DNA from: Stutzerimonas stutzeri
GTDB lineage: Bacteria > Pseudomonadota > Gammaproteobacteria > Pseudomonadales > Pseudomonadaceae
Length of the DNA: 64,000 bases
Direction: 5' to 3'
NCBI GenBank assembly: GCA_002387205.1
Contig: DGLA01000001.1
Location: forward strand, 1 to 64,000
Position numbers and translations under genes: made by a program
The notes under the pieces: generated by a model
Seen by the model: the letters and a program-made list of their open reading frames with translations, nothing else
Told to the model about the DNA's origin: nothing
Databases searched by the model: none
Shown here: piece by piece, positions 18,843 through 28,708 of the stretch
Layout: every line of letters starts with the position of its first letter
Position numbering within the stretch: the first letter of the stretch is position 1

Positions 18843-19217
18843 ATGCACATCCCCACCGCAATCAAGCTGCACAAGCGCTCCAGGACACTGGAGCTGGAGT
18901 ACGGGCCGGAGCAGCGTCATGTGCTGCCGGCCGAGTTCCTGCGTGTCCACTCGCCGTCTGCCGAAGTGCAGGGGCACGGCAATCCGGTGCTGCAGACCGG
19001 CAAAATCAATGTTGCGCTCGAGGGTATCGAACCGGCCGGGCAGTACGCCCTGAAGCTTGTCTTCAGCGATGGTCACGACAGCGGTCTGTACACCTGGGAT
19101 TACCTGCATCATCTGGCCACCCATCAGCAGGCGCTGTGGGAGGGTTACCTGGAGGCGCTGGCCAGGGCGGGCAAATCGCGCGATCCGGATGTTTCGCCGG
19201 TCAAGTTGATGCTTTGA
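18843..19217 (+). CDS. DUF971 (gamma-butyrobetaine hydroxylase-like N-terminal domain) protein
   Basis: The 124-residue protein consists of the DUF971/GBBH-like_N domain: PTAIKLHKRSRTLELEYGPEQRHVLPAEFLR at the start and LVFSDGHDSGLYTWDYLHHL near 85-105. In gamma-butyrobetaine hydroxylases this domain binds zinc, but standalone bacterial versions have no firm function; a role linked to Fe-S proteins has been proposed. ATG 18843 is chosen because the upstream in-frame ATG lies within the intergenic repeat. In P. aeruginosa the gene sits between hslU and the pha cluster; here ubiE follows directly. Confidence 0.9.
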   Translation: MHIPTAIKLHKRSRTLELEYGPEQRHVLPAEFLRVHSPSAEVQGHGNPVLQTGKINVALEGIEPAGQYALKLVFSDGHDSGLYTWDYLHHLATHQQALWEGYLEALARAGKSRDPDVSPVKLML

Positions 19218-19365
19218 CGGCTGGGGCTGTACAGCGCAACCCTGCCGGCATTTGCGTTGGGCCTGCCGCTTGTTCCCTGCACTTCTGCGCCCTGCCTTGC
19301 GCTGATGTCGGCTTTGGCACCATTTAGGTTTAGAATGCCCGGCACATTCTTCCGGTGACAGTGAC

Positions 19366-20136
19366 ATGACCGATCCCCGCAAAGAGCCTGCCGCAGAACC
19401 CATCACGCACTTCGGCTACAAGAACGTGCCGGAAAGCGAAAAAGCCCGGAAGGTGGCCGAGGTATTCCACTCCGTAGCCGCCAAGTACGACCTGATGAAC
19501 GACTTGATGTCCGCTGGCGTGCACCGTCTCTGGAAGCGCTTCACCATCGAGCTGTCCGGGGTGCGTCACGGCAACCGCGTGCTGGACATTGCTGGCGGCA
19601 CCGGCGACCTGACGCGGCAGTTTTCGCGAATCGTCGGTCCGACCGGCGAAGTGGTGCTCGCGGACATCAACGCCTCGATGCTGAAGGTCGGTCGCGATCG
19701 ACTGCTCGACAAGGGCGTCGCGGGCAATGTGAAGTTTGTCCAGGCCGACGCCGAAAAGCTGCCCTTCCCGGACAACCACTTCGACGTGGTCACCATCGCC
19801 TTTGGCCTGCGCAACGTGACCCACAAGGAAGACGCCATCGCGTCCATGCTGCGCGTGCTCAAACCCGGCGGGCGCCTGCTGGTGCTGGAGTTCTCCAAGC
19901 CCACCAACCAGCTGTTCTCCAAGGCCTACGACGCCTATTCGTTCAGCCTGCTGCCGATGATGGGCAAGCTGATTACCAACGATTCCGAGAGCTACCGCTA
20001 CCTGGCCGAGTCGATCCGCATGCATCCGGATCAGGAAACCCTCAAGGGCATGATGGCCGATGCCGGTTTCGAGCGTGTTACCTACCACAACATGACCGGC
20101 GGCATCGTCGCCCTGCACCGCGGCATCAAGCCCTGA
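19366..20136 (+). CDS. ubiE: UbiE, demethylmenaquinone/ubiquinone C-methyltransferase
   Basis: UbiE adds the C2 methyl group of the benzoquinol ring with S-adenosylmethionine in ubiquinone (and, where present, menaquinone) synthesis. The 256-residue product has [25 protein letters not shown] at the N-terminus, the SAM site [11 protein letters not shown] near 65-75, and the UbiE pattern [12 protein letters not shown]. It starts a ubiE-ubiJ-ubiB set with overlapping start and stop codons, so the three are probably one operon. Confidence 0.97.
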   Translation: MTDPRKEPAAEPITHFGYKNVPESEKARKVAEVFHSVAAKYDLMNDLMSAGVHRLWKRFTIELSGVRHGNRVLDIAGGTGDLTRQFSRIVGPTGEVVLADINASMLKVGRDRLLDKGVAGNVKFVQADAEKLPFPDNHFDVVTIAFGLRNVTHKEDAIASMLRVLKPGGRLLVLEFSKPTNQLFSKAYDAYSFSLLPMMGKLITNDSESYRYLAESIRMHPDQETLKGMMADAGFERVTYHNMTGGIVALHRGIKP

Positions 20137-20756
20137 TGCTGCGCACCGCCGTGCTGGCCGGCGCTGAAGGCGCGATCAATCGCCTCCTGCGCCTGGACCC
20201 GACTGCCCTGCCGCGGCTGACCCGGCTCAGCGGCCGGATCATCGAGATAGACTGCACGGCGCCGGCCTGGCGGCTGTTCATCCTGGCCGACGCCGATGGC
20301 CTGCGGCTGGCAGCAGACTGGGCCAGCGAACCGGACTGTCGTCTGCGTGCGTCAGCCTCCAGCCTGGTCCGCCTGGCCACCAGCCAGAACAAGACGGCGA
20401 TCCTGCACGGACCCGACGTCGACATCGAGGGCGACAGCGGCGCGCTGATGGCTTTGGCCGAAGTACTGCAGGATCTGGAGCTGGACTGGGAATACGAAGT
20501 GTCCCGCCTGCTCGGCCCTGTCGCCACGCAGTTGCTGGGCTCCAGCTTGCGCAACCAGGCCGACTGGTTGCGCCAGAGCGCCGGCAGCCTGCGCCAGGAT
20601 CTGGCCGACTACCTCAGCGAAGAATCACGTGCACTGGTTGGCATGGCCGAGGCAGAAACACGCTTCGCCGAGCTCGACCGCCTCAAGCTGGACCTCGACC
20701 GACTCGAAGCCCGGGTCGAACGGCTCACCCAACTGAAACCAGACCGATCCGAATGA
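20136..20756 (+). CDS. ubiJ: UbiJ, ubiquinone biosynthesis accessory protein (SCP2 domain)
   Basis: UbiJ binds ubiquinone intermediates and, with UbiK, organises the soluble Ubi complex in proteobacteria. The 206-residue product has an N-terminal SCP2-like domain (about 15-110) and a C-terminal coiled coil ([21 protein letters not shown]). The ATG overlaps the ubiE stop (TGATG) and the stop overlaps the ubiB start. This position between ubiE and ubiB is the standard one. Confidence 0.92.
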   Translation: MLRTAVLAGAEGAINRLLRLDPTALPRLTRLSGRIIEIDCTAPAWRLFILADADGLRLAADWASEPDCRLRASASSLVRLATSQNKTAILHGPDVDIEGDSGALMALAEVLQDLELDWEYEVSRLLGPVATQLLGSSLRNQADWLRQSAGSLRQDLADYLSEESRALVGMAEAETRFAELDRLKLDLDRLEARVERLTQLKPDRSE

Positions 20757-22363
20757 AGCTGTTCGCCGCGGCTCGCCGCCTGTTTCGCATCCTGCTGGTG
20801 GTGATCCGCTACCGCCTGGACGACATCATCCTCGACCTGCCAATGCCCTGGTGGCTGCGTGCGACAGGCTACCTGCTGCCCTGGCGCTGGCTGCCCCGCC
20901 GCAACCGCCACCTGTCCCGCGGCGCACGTCTGCGCCTGGCGCTCGAGGGCCTCGGGCCGATCTTCATCAAGTTCGGCCAGATTCTCTCGACCCGCCGTGA
21001 CCTGCTGCCGTTGGATATCGCCGAAGAACTGTCGATGCTGCAGGACCGCGTGCCTCCCTTCGATTCGGCCGTCGCCACGGCGCTGATCGAACGCCAGCTG
21101 GGCGCACCGGTTGGCGAGGTCTTTGCCCGTTTCGACAGCAAGCCGCTGGCCTCCGCCTCGGTCGCCCAGGTACACGCCGCCAAGCTGCGCAGCGGTGAGG
21201 AAGTAGTGGTCAAGGTTGTCAGGCCCAACCTGCGGCCGATCATCAGCCAGGACATCGCCTGGCTGTTCCTGCTGGCAAAAACGGCCGAACGCGCCTCCAC
21301 CGAAGCCCGCCGCCTGCATCTGGTGGAAGTGGTCGATGACTACGCCAAGACCATCTACGATGAACTCGACCTGCTGCGCGAGGCGGCGAACGCCAGCCAG
21401 CTCAAGCGCAACTTCCAGGGCTCTCCGTTGCTCTACGTGCCCCAGGTCTACTGGGACCTGTGCCGCCCGCAGGTGCTGGTCATGGAGCGCATCTACGGCG
21501 TGCCGGTGACGGACATGAAGCGCCTGGCCGAACAGCGCACCGACATGAAACAGCTGGCCGAACGCGGTGTGGAGATCTTCTTCACCCAGGTCTTTCGCGA
21601 CAGCTTCTTCCACGCCGACATGCACCCCGGCAACATTTTCGTCAGCACCCATCAGCCCTGGAACCCGCAGTACATCGCGGTCGACTTCGGCATCGTCGGC
21701 AGCCTGACACCGGAAGATCAGGACTACCTGGCGCGCAACCTGATGGCCTTTTTCCGCCGCGACTACCGCAAGGTAGCCCAGTTGCACATCGATTCCGGCT
21801 GGGTACCGGCGGAAACCAAGGTCAACGAGTTCGAAGCAGCGATTCGTACCGTCTGCGAGCCGATCTTCGAAAAGCCGCTAAAGGACATCTCCTTCGGCCA
21901 ATTGCTGGTGCGCCTGTTCCAGGTCGCCCGTCGCTTCAACATGGAAGTCCAGCCGCAGTTGGTGCTGTTGCAGAAGACACTGCTCAACATCGAGGGGCTG
22001 GGCCGCGAGCTGTACCCCGAGCTGGACCTCTGGGCCACTGGTCAGCCCTACCTCGAGCGCTGGATGCGTGAGCGCATGAGCCCGAAACAGCTGTTGAAGA
22101 ACGCACAGGCACAGATCGAACAACTGCCACACCTGGCAGGCATGACCCGCGAGTTGCTGGAGCGCATGTCCGGGCCCCATGCGAACAATCTGCCGCCGCC
22201 GTGGCACGAGCATCACCGCCACTGGCCGCTGCGCCTCGTGGGCGCTCTACTCCTGGGCGGCGGTGCAACCCTGGCGGCCACGGCGGAGAGTTTTTCGTCG
22301 GTTGCCGCCTGGCCTGCCTGGCTGATGCTGGTGACAGGCGTCTACATCGTGGTGCGCCGATAG
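20753..22363 (+). CDS. ubiB: UbiB, atypical kinase-like ubiquinone biosynthesis protein
   Basis: UbiB is an ADCK/COQ8-like ATPase needed for ubiquinone synthesis, probably extracting lipid intermediates from the membrane. The 536-residue product contains the KxGQ motif ([15 protein letters not shown]), the alanine-rich loop [10 protein letters not shown] in place of a kinase glycine loop, the HADMHPGN catalytic segment and VDFGIVG in the DFG position. Two C-terminal membrane segments follow ([15 protein letters not shown] and [15 protein letters not shown]). All expected family features are present. Confidence 0.96.
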   Translation: MKLFAAARRLFRILLVVIRYRLDDIILDLPMPWWLRATGYLLPWRWLPRRNRHLSRGARLRLALEGLGPIFIKFGQILSTRRDLLPLDIAEELSMLQDRVPPFDSAVATALIERQLGAPVGEVFARFDSKPLASASVAQVHAAKLRSGEEVVVKVVRPNLRPIISQDIAWLFLLAKTAERASTEARRLHLVEVVDDYAKTIYDELDLLREAANASQLKRNFQGSPLLYVPQVYWDLCRPQVLVMERIYGVPVTDMKRLAEQRTDMKQLAERGVEIFFTQVFRDSFFHADMHPGNIFVSTHQPWNPQYIAVDFGIVGSLTPEDQDYLARNLMAFFRRDYRKVAQLHIDSGWVPAETKVNEFEAAIRTVCEPIFEKPLKDISFGQLLVRLFQVARRFNMEVQPQLVLLQKTLLNIEGLGRELYPELDLWATGQPYLERWMRERMSPKQLLKNAQAQIEQLPHLAGMTRELLERMSGPHANNLPPPWHEHHRHWPLRLVGALLLGGGATLAATAESFSSVAAWPAWLMLVTGVYIVVRR

Positions 22364-22412
22364 CCACCGGTCCACGAGGCTGGCACACTTGGGCCATTGA
22401 GCGGAGAATTCG

Positions 22413-22808
22413 ATGAACTGGCTGGACCACATCAACTGGAACGAAGACGGCCTGGTGCCGGCTATCGCCCAGGATCACCAGACCGGGCGCATCCTGATGA
22501 TGGCCTGGATGAATCGGGAAGCACTGGAGCTTACGGCTGCGGAAAACCGCGCCATCTATTGGTCACGTTCGCGTGGCAAGCTGTGGCGCAAGGGCGAGGA
22601 GTCCGGTCATGTCCAGCGGCTGCACGAGCTGCGCCTGGACTGCGATGCCGACGTGATCGTAATGCTGGTCGAGCAGGTTGGCGGAATTGCCTGTCATACC
22701 GGTCGGGAAAGTTGCTTTTACCGGGTGTTCGATAATGACAACTGGAAATCCGTCGACCCGGTCCTGAAGGATCCAAACGCCATTTATGCAGGACACGCAC
22801 ATGAGTGA
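22413..22808 (+). CDS. hisI: HisI, phosphoribosyl-AMP cyclohydrolase
   Basis: HisI opens the adenine ring of phosphoribosyl-AMP in the third step of histidine synthesis. The 131-residue product has the family motifs [28 protein letters not shown] and [12 protein letters not shown] followed by [10 protein letters not shown], which holds the zinc-binding cysteines. It is a separate gene, not fused with hisE. hisE starts 8 bases before its stop, so translation is probably coupled. Confidence 0.97.
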   Translation: MNWLDHINWNEDGLVPAIAQDHQTGRILMMAWMNREALELTAAENRAIYWSRSRGKLWRKGEESGHVQRLHELRLDCDADVIVMLVEQVGGIACHTGRESCFYRVFDNDNWKSVDPVLKDPNAIYAGHAHE

Positions 22809-23133
22809 CACCTTCGCCCGTCTGGCCGAGGTGCTGGAAGCCCGCAAGGGCGCCGCAGCGGACAGTTCATATGTGGCCAGCCTGTATCACAAGGGCCTGA
22901 ACAAGATTCTGGAGAAGGTTGGTGAGGAGTCGGTGGAAACCATTCTGGCCGCCAAGGATGCCGCCGCCAGCGGTGACGCCAGCGACCTGATCTACGAAAC
23001 CGCCGACCTCTGGTTTCACAGCCTGGTAATGCTGGCCGCTCTCGATCAGCATCCTCAGGCGGTACTGGACGAACTGGACCGCCGATTCGGTCTCTCCGGG
23101 CATGCGGAAAAAGCCGCTCGCCCACAATCCTGA
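22801..23133 (+). CDS. hisE: HisE, phosphoribosyl-ATP pyrophosphatase
   Basis: HisE hydrolyses phosphoribosyl-ATP to phosphoribosyl-AMP, the second step of histidine synthesis. The 110-residue product has [24 protein letters not shown] and the metal-binding [13 protein letters not shown] region ([11 protein letters not shown]). ATG 22801 overlaps hisI and gives [12 protein letters not shown], the family N-terminus; an in-frame ATG 15 bases upstream is less likely. tatA follows after 24 bases. Confidence 0.95.
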   Translation: MSDTFARLAEVLEARKGAAADSSYVASLYHKGLNKILEKVGEESVETILAAKDAAASGDASDLIYETADLWFHSLVMLAALDQHPQAVLDELDRRFGLSGHAEKAARPQS

Positions 23134-23157
23134 TAGATAACTTCGGAGTATTGCAGC

Positions 23158-23388
23158 ATGGGTTTTGGTGGAATCAGCGTCTGGCAGCTCCTGATCGTTC
23201 TGCTTATCGTGATCATGCTTTTCGGCACCAAGCGTCTCAAGGGTCTGGGCTCGGACCTGGGTGACGCCATCAAGGGCTTCCGCAAGTCCATGGGCACCGA
23301 CGAAGAAAAGCCCAGCGTCGAAGAGAAGCAGAATCACACCATCGATGCCGAGGCCCGCAAGGTCGAAGAACCGACAAAGAAGAACTGA
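23158..23388 (+). CDS. tatA: TatA, twin-arginine translocase pore subunit
   Basis: TatA polymerises to allow passage of folded twin-arginine substrates across the inner membrane. The 76-residue protein has the N-terminal transmembrane helix ([18 protein letters not shown]), the hinge [22 protein letters not shown] forming an amphipathic helix, and a charged C-terminal tail. CGGAG precedes the ATG. It heads tatABC, with tatB starting 6 bases after its stop. Confidence 0.96.
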   Translation: MGFGGISVWQLLIVLLIVIMLFGTKRLKGLGSDLGDAIKGFRKSMGTDEEKPSVEEKQNHTIDAEARKVEEPTKKN

Positions 23389-23394
23389 GGCGCC

Positions 23395-23784
23395 ATGTTC
23401 GATATCGGTTTCACCGAACTGCTACTGATCGGCCTGGTTGCGCTGTTCGTATTGGGCCCTGAGCGCTTGCCTGGTGCCGTGCGCACCGCAGGACTTTGGA
23501 TTGGGCGCGCCAAGCGGAGCTTTGCCAATATCAAGTCCGAGGTCGAGCGCGAGATTGGCGCCGACGAAATTCGCCGTCAGCTCCACAACGAGCGCATCCT
23601 CGACCTCGAGCGGGAAATGAAGCAGAGCATCATGCCCAGTTCGCCCAGCACCAACAGCACGCCATCTCCGCAATCGGCCACACCGCCACCGGATGCCAGC
23701 CATCTCGAAGAGCCAGCGCCTACAGAAGCCAAACCCGCCGACACGGCCCCCGTACCTCGCCCGGACAAATCGCCTGAGCCATGA
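23395..23784 (+). CDS. tatB: TatB, twin-arginine translocase receptor subunit
   Basis: TatB forms the substrate receptor with TatC. The 129-residue protein starts with [26 protein letters not shown], the TatB-specific membrane helix and hinge with the conserved glutamate near residue 8 and the GPERLP turn. An amphipathic helix and a proline-rich tail follow. The stop overlaps the tatC start (ATGA). Confidence 0.95.
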   Translation: MFDIGFTELLLIGLVALFVLGPERLPGAVRTAGLWIGRAKRSFANIKSEVEREIGADEIRRQLHNERILDLEREMKQSIMPSSPSTNSTPSPQSATPPPDASHLEEPAPTEAKPADTAPVPRPDKSPEP

Positions 23785-24584
23785 GCAATACTTCCATTGA
23801 TGATCAGGAAATGCCGCTGATCGCCCACCTGACGGAACTGCGTAAGCGCCTGCTGCGCTGCGTGGTGGCGATCCTGCTGCTGTTCGGCGGGTTGTTCTAT
23901 TTCTCACAGCAGATCTATGCGCTGGTGGCGGCACCACTGCGAGCCTACCTGCCAGAAGGCGCGACGATGATCGCCACCGGCGTGGCCTCGCCGTTCCTGA
24001 CACCGTTCAAGCTGACCATGATGGTGGCGTTGTTTCTATCGATGCCCGTGATCCTGCACCAGATCTGGAGCTTTATTGCGCCCGGTCTGTACAAGCATGA
24101 AAAGCGCGTTGCGGTGCCGTTGCTGATCTCCAGCATCTTCCTCTTCTACGGTGGCATGGCCTTCGCGTACTTCGTGGTCTTCCCGATCATGTTCGGCTTC
24201 TTTGCCAGCGTGACGCCCGAAGGCGTGGCGATGATGACCGACATCGGCCAGTACCTGGATTTCGTCCTGACGCTGTTCTTTGCCTTTGGAGTCGCGTTCG
24301 AGATACCGGTGGCGACCTTCCTGCTGATCTGGGTCGGCATCGTTGACGTAGCCACCCTGCGCAAGAGCCGCCCCTATGTCGTGGTCGGCTGTTTCGTGAT
24401 CGGCATGGTGCTGACCCCACCGGATGTCTTTTCCCAGGCCCTGCTTGCGGTGCCTATGTGGATACTCTTCGAAGCCGGCATGATCTGCGGCAGCATGGTC
24501 AAGAAACGTGAGCAGGAGTTTCGTGGCGACGCCGACGACAACGAGGCCCGCTCCAGCGATCAGCCGCCTGCCTCGCACCCGTGA
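23781..24584 (+). CDS. tatC: TatC, twin-arginine translocase signal-recognition subunit
   Basis: TatC is the polytopic inner-membrane protein that binds twin-arginine signal peptides. The 267-residue product has the conserved N-terminal [16 protein letters not shown], six predicted membrane segments, the FxFxxG-type loop around [16 protein letters not shown], and [13 protein letters not shown] [14 protein letters not shown]. Possible Tat clients are encoded nearby, such as the lipoprotein at 57550 with an RR signal. rsmE starts within its stop region. Confidence 0.97.
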   Translation: MSNTSIDDQEMPLIAHLTELRKRLLRCVVAILLLFGGLFYFSQQIYALVAAPLRAYLPEGATMIATGVASPFLTPFKLTMMVALFLSMPVILHQIWSFIAPGLYKHEKRVAVPLLISSIFLFYGGMAFAYFVVFPIMFGFFASVTPEGVAMMTDIGQYLDFVLTLFFAFGVAFEIPVATFLLIWVGIVDVATLRKSRPYVVVGCFVIGMVLTPPDVFSQALLAVPMWILFEAGMICGSMVKKREQEFRGDADDNEARSSDQPPASHP

Positions 24585-25288
24585 ATCTGTTATTGCTGGA
24601 GGCGGCCGACTTTGTTGCCGCCGATCGGGTGATCCTGCGTGACCGCCGCCTGAAGCACATCCAGGAAGTTCACCGCGCCGAGGCGGGCGAGTGCCTGCGG
24701 GTCGGGGTGCTAGATGGGCCAATGGGCCAGGGGCGCCTGCTGCGTCTGGATGCCAGGGAAGCCGAACTCAGGATCGAGCTGCAGCAAGCCCCACCGGCCA
24801 AATTGCCCGTTACCCTGTTGCTGGCCCTGCCGCGCCCCAAGATGCTGCGCCGTATACTACAGACAGTAGCCAGCATGGGCGTGCCCAGGCTCGTGTTACT
24901 CAACAGCTACCGCGTGGAAAAGAGCTTCTGGCAGACCCCCTTCCTCGAGCCGCAGGCCATTCGCGAACAGCTGCTACTCGGATTGGAGCAGGCCCGCGAC
25001 ACCGTGTTGCCCGAGGTCACGATCGAAAATCGCTTCAAACCCTTCGTCGAGGACCGCCTGCCACAGCTGGTGGCAGGTACTCGCGGCCTGATCGGCCATC
25101 CAGGCGATTATCCACCCTGTCCCCGAGCATTGACCGGACCGGTAACGCTGGCGATTGGTCCCGAAGGCGGCTGGATACCCTATGAAGTGGACAAGCTGAC
25201 CGAGGCCGGCCTGCAGCCCGTACAGCTCGGCGAGCGCATTCTGCGCGTGGAGACCGCCGTAAGCGCGCTGCTGGCACGGCTTTTCTGA
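24581..25288 (+). CDS. rsmE: RsmE, 16S rRNA (uracil1498-N3)-methyltransferase
   Basis: RsmE is a SPOUT methyltransferase that methylates U1498 in the decoding region of 16S rRNA. The 235-residue product has an N-terminal PUA-like RNA-binding part with [12 protein letters not shown] and the C-terminal knot signature [21 protein letters not shown] followed by [11 protein letters not shown]. The start is GTG 24581, overlapping the tatC stop by four bases. The tatABC-rsmE order is that of P. aeruginosa. Confidence 0.95.
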   Translation: MNLLLLEAADFVAADRVILRDRRLKHIQEVHRAEAGECLRVGVLDGPMGQGRLLRLDAREAELRIELQQAPPAKLPVTLLLALPRPKMLRRILQTVASMGVPRLVLLNSYRVEKSFWQTPFLEPQAIREQLLLGLEQARDTVLPEVTIENRFKPFVEDRLPQLVAGTRGLIGHPGDYPPCPRALTGPVTLAIGPEGGWIPYEVDKLTEAGLQPVQLGERILRVETAVSALLARLF

Positions 25289-25386
25289 TTTCCCATAGCA
25301 GAGATGCGACACAGTACCGATGAACGTAGTGCACGCAGTCGGTGCATCCCTGTCAGAAGCAGTGAACCCTAATAACAGTTGTAGCC

Positions 25387-25806
25387 ATGCGACCCTTGAC
25401 CATCGACCTTCATCGCCTGGAATACGCGCTGGACAACCGCGATGCCAGCGAGCATTACCTGGATCTCGAATCCGGCCAGATCTGTGCCGTTTTTCCTGGC
25501 GAAGCCGCGCCGGGCGTTAACGAGAAATATGACGTACAGGACGACCGCTTCGTGCGTATCGAGCCGCTCGGGCTAGCGCAATCGATCGCCATGCGCGAAG
25601 CCTTTCTTTATACCCAGCACGACCCCAACGCCCATGCAGTGCTAAGCAATGCGCTACTGGGGCGCAAACCGCTGCGGACCTTCGATTTCAAGCTGGAAGA
25701 CTTTCCGGAAGTGCGCCAGGCCTGGCTGGACTATCAGACGGTGCAGTTACGTGAATACGCGGTTACCTGGCTTCACGAAAACGGACTGGAAGCCTCGAAG
25801 CACTGA
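25387..25806 (+). CDS. UPF0158 family protein
   Basis: The 139-residue protein fits UPF0158 (PA5073-like) throughout: LTIDLHRLEYALDNRD, EHYLDLESGQI, FVRIEPLGLAQS and a C-terminal EYAVTWLHENGLE. No function is established for the family. It lies 98 bases after rsmE and converges with dtd, leaving only 19 bases between the two stops. Confidence 0.88.
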   Translation: MRPLTIDLHRLEYALDNRDASEHYLDLESGQICAVFPGEAAPGVNEKYDVQDDRFVRIEPLGLAQSIAMREAFLYTQHDPNAHAVLSNALLGRKPLRTFDFKLEDFPEVRQAWLDYQTVQLREYAVTWLHENGLEASKH

Positions 25807-25825
25807 ATCGGCTGTCCGTTGCGGC

Positions 25826-26263
25826 TCAGCTTTCCAGCAGGAAGGTTACCGGCCCGTCGTTCTGCAAGTGCACCTGCATATCCGCACCGAAGCGCCCACA
25901 CGCCACCTGGGCATGTTGCACGCGCGCCTGGGCCACCAGGTAATCGTAAAGCTGCTCGCCAAGGTCCGGGGGCGCCGCAGTTGAAAAGCTTGGGCGCAGG
26001 CCACTGCCCGTATCGGCTGCCAGGGTGAACTGCGAGACCAGCAGCAGACCGCCGCCAACGTCCGTCAGTGAGCGATTCATCCTGCCCTGCTCGTCGCTGA
26101 AGACCCTGTAGCGCAGCAGCTTATGCAACAGCTTGTCAGCCCTCGTACGGTCATCCTTGCGCTCAACGCCAACCAGCACCAGCAACCCCTGATCGATCGA
26201 ACCGACCTCCATCCCGGCAACTTCGACCCGCGCATGGCGTACGCGCTGGATCAGTGCTTTCAT
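25826..26263 (-). CDS. dtd: Dtd, D-aminoacyl-tRNA deacylase
   Basis: Dtd releases D-amino acids (and glycine from tRNA-Ala) mischarged on tRNA. The 145-residue product has the two family motifs: SQFTLAADT with the catalytic threonine region near 77-85, and the Gly-cisPro-type NDGPVTF near the C-terminus. It starts at ATG 26263, whose first base overlaps the last base of pip, so the pair is probably translated together from one leftward transcript. Confidence 0.96.
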   Translation of the reverse strand: MKALIQRVRHARVEVAGMEVGSIDQGLLVLVGVERKDDRTRADKLLHKLLRYRVFSDEQGRMNRSLTDVGGGLLLVSQFTLAADTGSGLRPSFSTAAPPDLGEQLYDYLVAQARVQHAQVACGRFGADMQVHLQNDGPVTFLLES

Positions 26264-27234
26264 CAGGCTTCCTCGGGCGGTACGTCGAGCAGGCGCCGGG
26301 CGATATCGGCAGCGGCTCGCACCAGCGCATCACAGATGCCGGATTCAGACGCCGAATGCCCGGCTTCGCGGATAATCTGCAATTCGCTGTTTGGCCAGGC
26401 CTCGTGCAGCGCCCAGGCATTGTCCAGCGGACAGATGACATCGTAACGGCCGTGAACGATGATGCCCGGCAGGTGCGCAATCTTGTGCATGTCGCGCAGC
26501 AGCTGATCCGGGTTGAGAAAGGCCTGGTTGACGAAGTAATGGCATTCGATGCGTGCCATTGCCAAGGCCCGGTGGGTATCGGAGAAACGGTCGACCACCT
26601 GAGTGTTGGGCCGCAAGGTGGCAGTGCGACCTTCCCAGCAGGACCAGGCCTTGGCGGCGTGCATCTGCGCTATCTGGTCCGTACCGGTCAGCCGCTTGTA
26701 GAACGCCTGCATCAGGTCGCCGCGCTCGTCCGATGGAATCGGCGCGATGAAGTCCTGCCAATAGTCAGGGAACAGGCGGCTCGCGCCCTCCTGGTAAAAC
26801 CAGGCGAAGTCCTTTGGCCGGCAGAGAAAAATCCCCCGTAGGATCAGCGCGTGTACATGTTCAGGGAACGCCTGGGCGTAGGCGAGGGACAGGGTCGAGC
26901 CCCAGGAACCGCCAAACAGCACCCACTTGTCGATACCAAGCGACTCGCGGATCTGCTCCATGTCGGCGATCAGGTGGGCGGTCGTATTGTTTTCCAGGCT
27001 CGCGTGAGGCGTGGAGCGGCCACAGCCGCGCTGATCAAAGGTGATGATGCGATACAGGTTCGGGTCGAAGAAGCGTCGGCTCAGGGCATCGCAACCGCCC
27101 CCCGGACCACCGTGGACAAACAGCACAGGCAGGCCCTCCGGTGACCCACTCTCGTCGACATAAAGCACGTGCGGCGCTTGCACAGCCAGTTCATGTCGGG
27201 CGTAGGGTTTGATCTCCGGATACAAGGTCTGCAT
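26263..27234 (-). CDS. pip: Pip, proline iminopeptidase
   Basis: Pip removes N-terminal proline from peptides in the cytoplasm. The 323-residue alpha/beta hydrolase has the oxyanion motif HGGPGGG at 41-47, the nucleophile elbow GGSWGS with Ser110, and a C-terminal catalytic histidine in [11 protein letters not shown] 27234 is preferred over the in-frame start at 27264 because GGAG lies just upstream and [11 protein letters not shown] is the usual N-terminus. It is followed by dtd. Confidence 0.95.
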   Translation of the reverse strand: MQTLYPEIKPYARHELAVQAPHVLYVDESGSPEGLPVLFVHGGPGGGCDALSRRFFDPNLYRIITFDQRGCGRSTPHASLENNTTAHLIADMEQIRESLGIDKWVLFGGSWGSTLSLAYAQAFPEHVHALILRGIFLCRPKDFAWFYQEGASRLFPDYWQDFIAPIPSDERGDLMQAFYKRLTGTDQIAQMHAAKAWSCWEGRTATLRPNTQVVDRFSDTHRALAMARIECHYFVNQAFLNPDQLLRDMHKIAHLPGIIVHGRYDVICPLDNAWALHEAWPNSELQIIREAGHSASESGICDALVRAAADIARRLLDVPPEEA

Positions 27235-27312
27235 GGCACACTCCGTGGTCGGTACGCGGGTCAATGTCCGCCTGACGTTTCCGGCATCATAACGAGGTTC
27301 TAGAGGTTAGGC

Positions 27313-27744
27313 ATGCCTGTATGGAAATTAGCCGCGGCTCTGATGGCCATGGCGCTGCTTCTGGCTGGTTGCGGTCGCGATGACTCTCAGGCCGCTTTGG
27401 CTCTGGCAGCCCAGTCGGTACAGGACAGCATCGAAGACAAGGACACTTCCAGGCTGATGGAGCATCTCCATAGTGAGTTCAGCGCCAACCGGGAGCTGGA
27501 CCGGGACTGGGTTCGACGCACCGCTGCCTTGTTTTTCCTGCGTCATCGCCATGTGCGGGTGATCGTCCTCAACAGCCGCAGCTGGGTCGACTCCACGTAC
27601 CGCGACAAGGGCTATACCGAAGCGCAGGTGGCCCTGACAGGCGCCGAGGGGCTGTTACCGCAGCGCCTGGGCCACTACGACGTCCTCCTTGAATGGTGGC
27701 TTACGGACGGCGAATGGCAGCTGGCGCGCCTGAGCTGGGAATAG
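27313..27744 (+). CDS. Small predicted lipoprotein, function unknown
   Basis: The 143-residue product has a lipoprotein signal with lipobox LLAGC near residue 20, followed by GRDDSQ. Asp is not at position +2 (it is Gly), so sorting to the outer membrane is expected. The mature part is mixed alpha/beta with HSEFSANRELDRDWVRRTAALFFLRHRHVRV and may have a NTF2-like fold, which is a guess. It diverges from pip and stands alone between pip and the lipocalin gene. Confidence 0.85.
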   Translation: MPVWKLAAALMAMALLLAGCGRDDSQAALALAAQSVQDSIEDKDTSRLMEHLHSEFSANRELDRDWVRRTAALFFLRHRHVRVIVLNSRSWVDSTYRDKGYTEAQVALTGAEGLLPQRLGHYDVLLEWWLTDGEWQLARLSWE

Positions 27745-27800
27745 CCACGCCCGCCTCCTGAGCTACAGCGCCCGATCGACAGCGGCCTGTTTGGCAGACG

Positions 27801-28346
27801 TCAGCCCGATTCGCCACGCCAGATCAGCTCGCTGGTGTCGTAGCCGCGCTTGTGAGCTTCATCGAGCAACTTATCGCGGGTGTCCTCGTCAACCTGTTCC
27901 TCACGGGAGAGGAGCCAGAGATAGTCCCGGTCAGGGCTGCCCACCAACGCGACGCTGTAGTCGTCGGCCAGATAGAGAATCCAGTAGTCGCCCTTGGTCA
28001 GGCCTGGAAACAGGTTGCTGAACCAATTATCGAAACGAACCCAGAGCTTGTCGGTCTGCCCTTCCTGCTGAGGAAACGCCTCGCCCTGTGCCTGCTCCCA
28101 CTCCCCGCTTTTGGTTTCACAGCGATTGGTCACCGCCAGGCTTCCTTCGTCCTGCAGGCTGTATTGCGCCTGTGAACGGACACAGTTGCGCTGGAAGAAC
28201 ATCGGCAAGCGCGCAAGTTCATACCAGGTGCCCTGATAACGCTGCAAATCAACGTGCCCGGTGGTGGCGGGCTCCCCTGCATCTGAGCCTGAACCTGCGC
28301 AACCAGCAAGCAGCAGTGCAACCAACAACATGGTGGAATGACGCAT
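27801..28346 (-). CDS. blc: Blc-type bacterial lipocalin, outer-membrane lipoprotein
   Basis: Bacterial lipocalins bind lipids at the outer membrane and are often stress induced. The 181-residue protein has a signal peptide with lipobox LLAGC (Cys16), the lipocalin first motif RYQGTWYELARLPMFFQ, and later WILYLADDYSVALVGSPDRDYLWLLSR, the second and third motifs. Downstream genes on the same strand and the fbp neighbourhood match the PA5107-PA5110 region of P. aeruginosa. Confidence 0.93.
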   Translation of the reverse strand: MRHSTMLLVALLLAGCAGSGSDAGEPATTGHVDLQRYQGTWYELARLPMFFQRNCVRSQAQYSLQDEGSLAVTNRCETKSGEWEQAQGEAFPQQEGQTDKLWVRFDNWFSNLFPGLTKGDYWILYLADDYSVALVGSPDRDYLWLLSREEQVDEDTRDKLLDEAHKRGYDTSELIWRGESG

Positions 28347-28356
28347 GGGTTCTCCT

Positions 28357-28611
28357 TTATTTCAGACCTTGGCCAGAGAACATCATGACCTTGTCGCCTG
28401 CGAACTGAATGCTGATAAAGCGGTTCTTCTGGCCCCAGGTGCAGCTCGACATACCCAGCGCGCCAGCGCATTCGCCTGGCTTGCCCAGGAGCTTCTCAAC
28501 CTCGGCGCGGGGCATCCCGGCCTGCAGCTTGGCGAAATTTTCCTGTGTTACGGGGCTGCACGCAGCCAACAGTACGACAACGACAATCAGTGACAAGTGG
28601 CGCAACGACAT
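28357..28611 (-). CDS. Small lipoprotein with BamE/SmpA-like region
   Basis: The 84-residue product has a hydrophobic signal with lipobox LLAAC (Cys18) and a short mature part: FAKLQAGMPRAEVEKLLGKPGEC, the pattern of SmpA/OmlA (BamE-like) domains, then CTWGQKNRFISIQFAGDKV. It is too short to be BamE itself. ATG 28611 gives the signal peptide at the N-terminus; longer in-frame extensions would not. It lies 10 bases before the blc start on the same strand, so the two are likely co-transcribed. Confidence 0.85.
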   Translation of the reverse strand: MSLRHLSLIVVVVLLAACSPVTQENFAKLQAGMPRAEVEKLLGKPGECAGALGMSSCTWGQKNRFISIQFAGDKVMMFSGQGLK

Positions 28612-28708
28612 GGCGGTTCCTTTGATGATCGGCAGCTGGCCTTGCTTGGCCGTGCCTTGCAGATAAGGTGTTAGGAAGCGAGCCTCTGGCGAAGGTTCCG
28701 TGGCGTGG

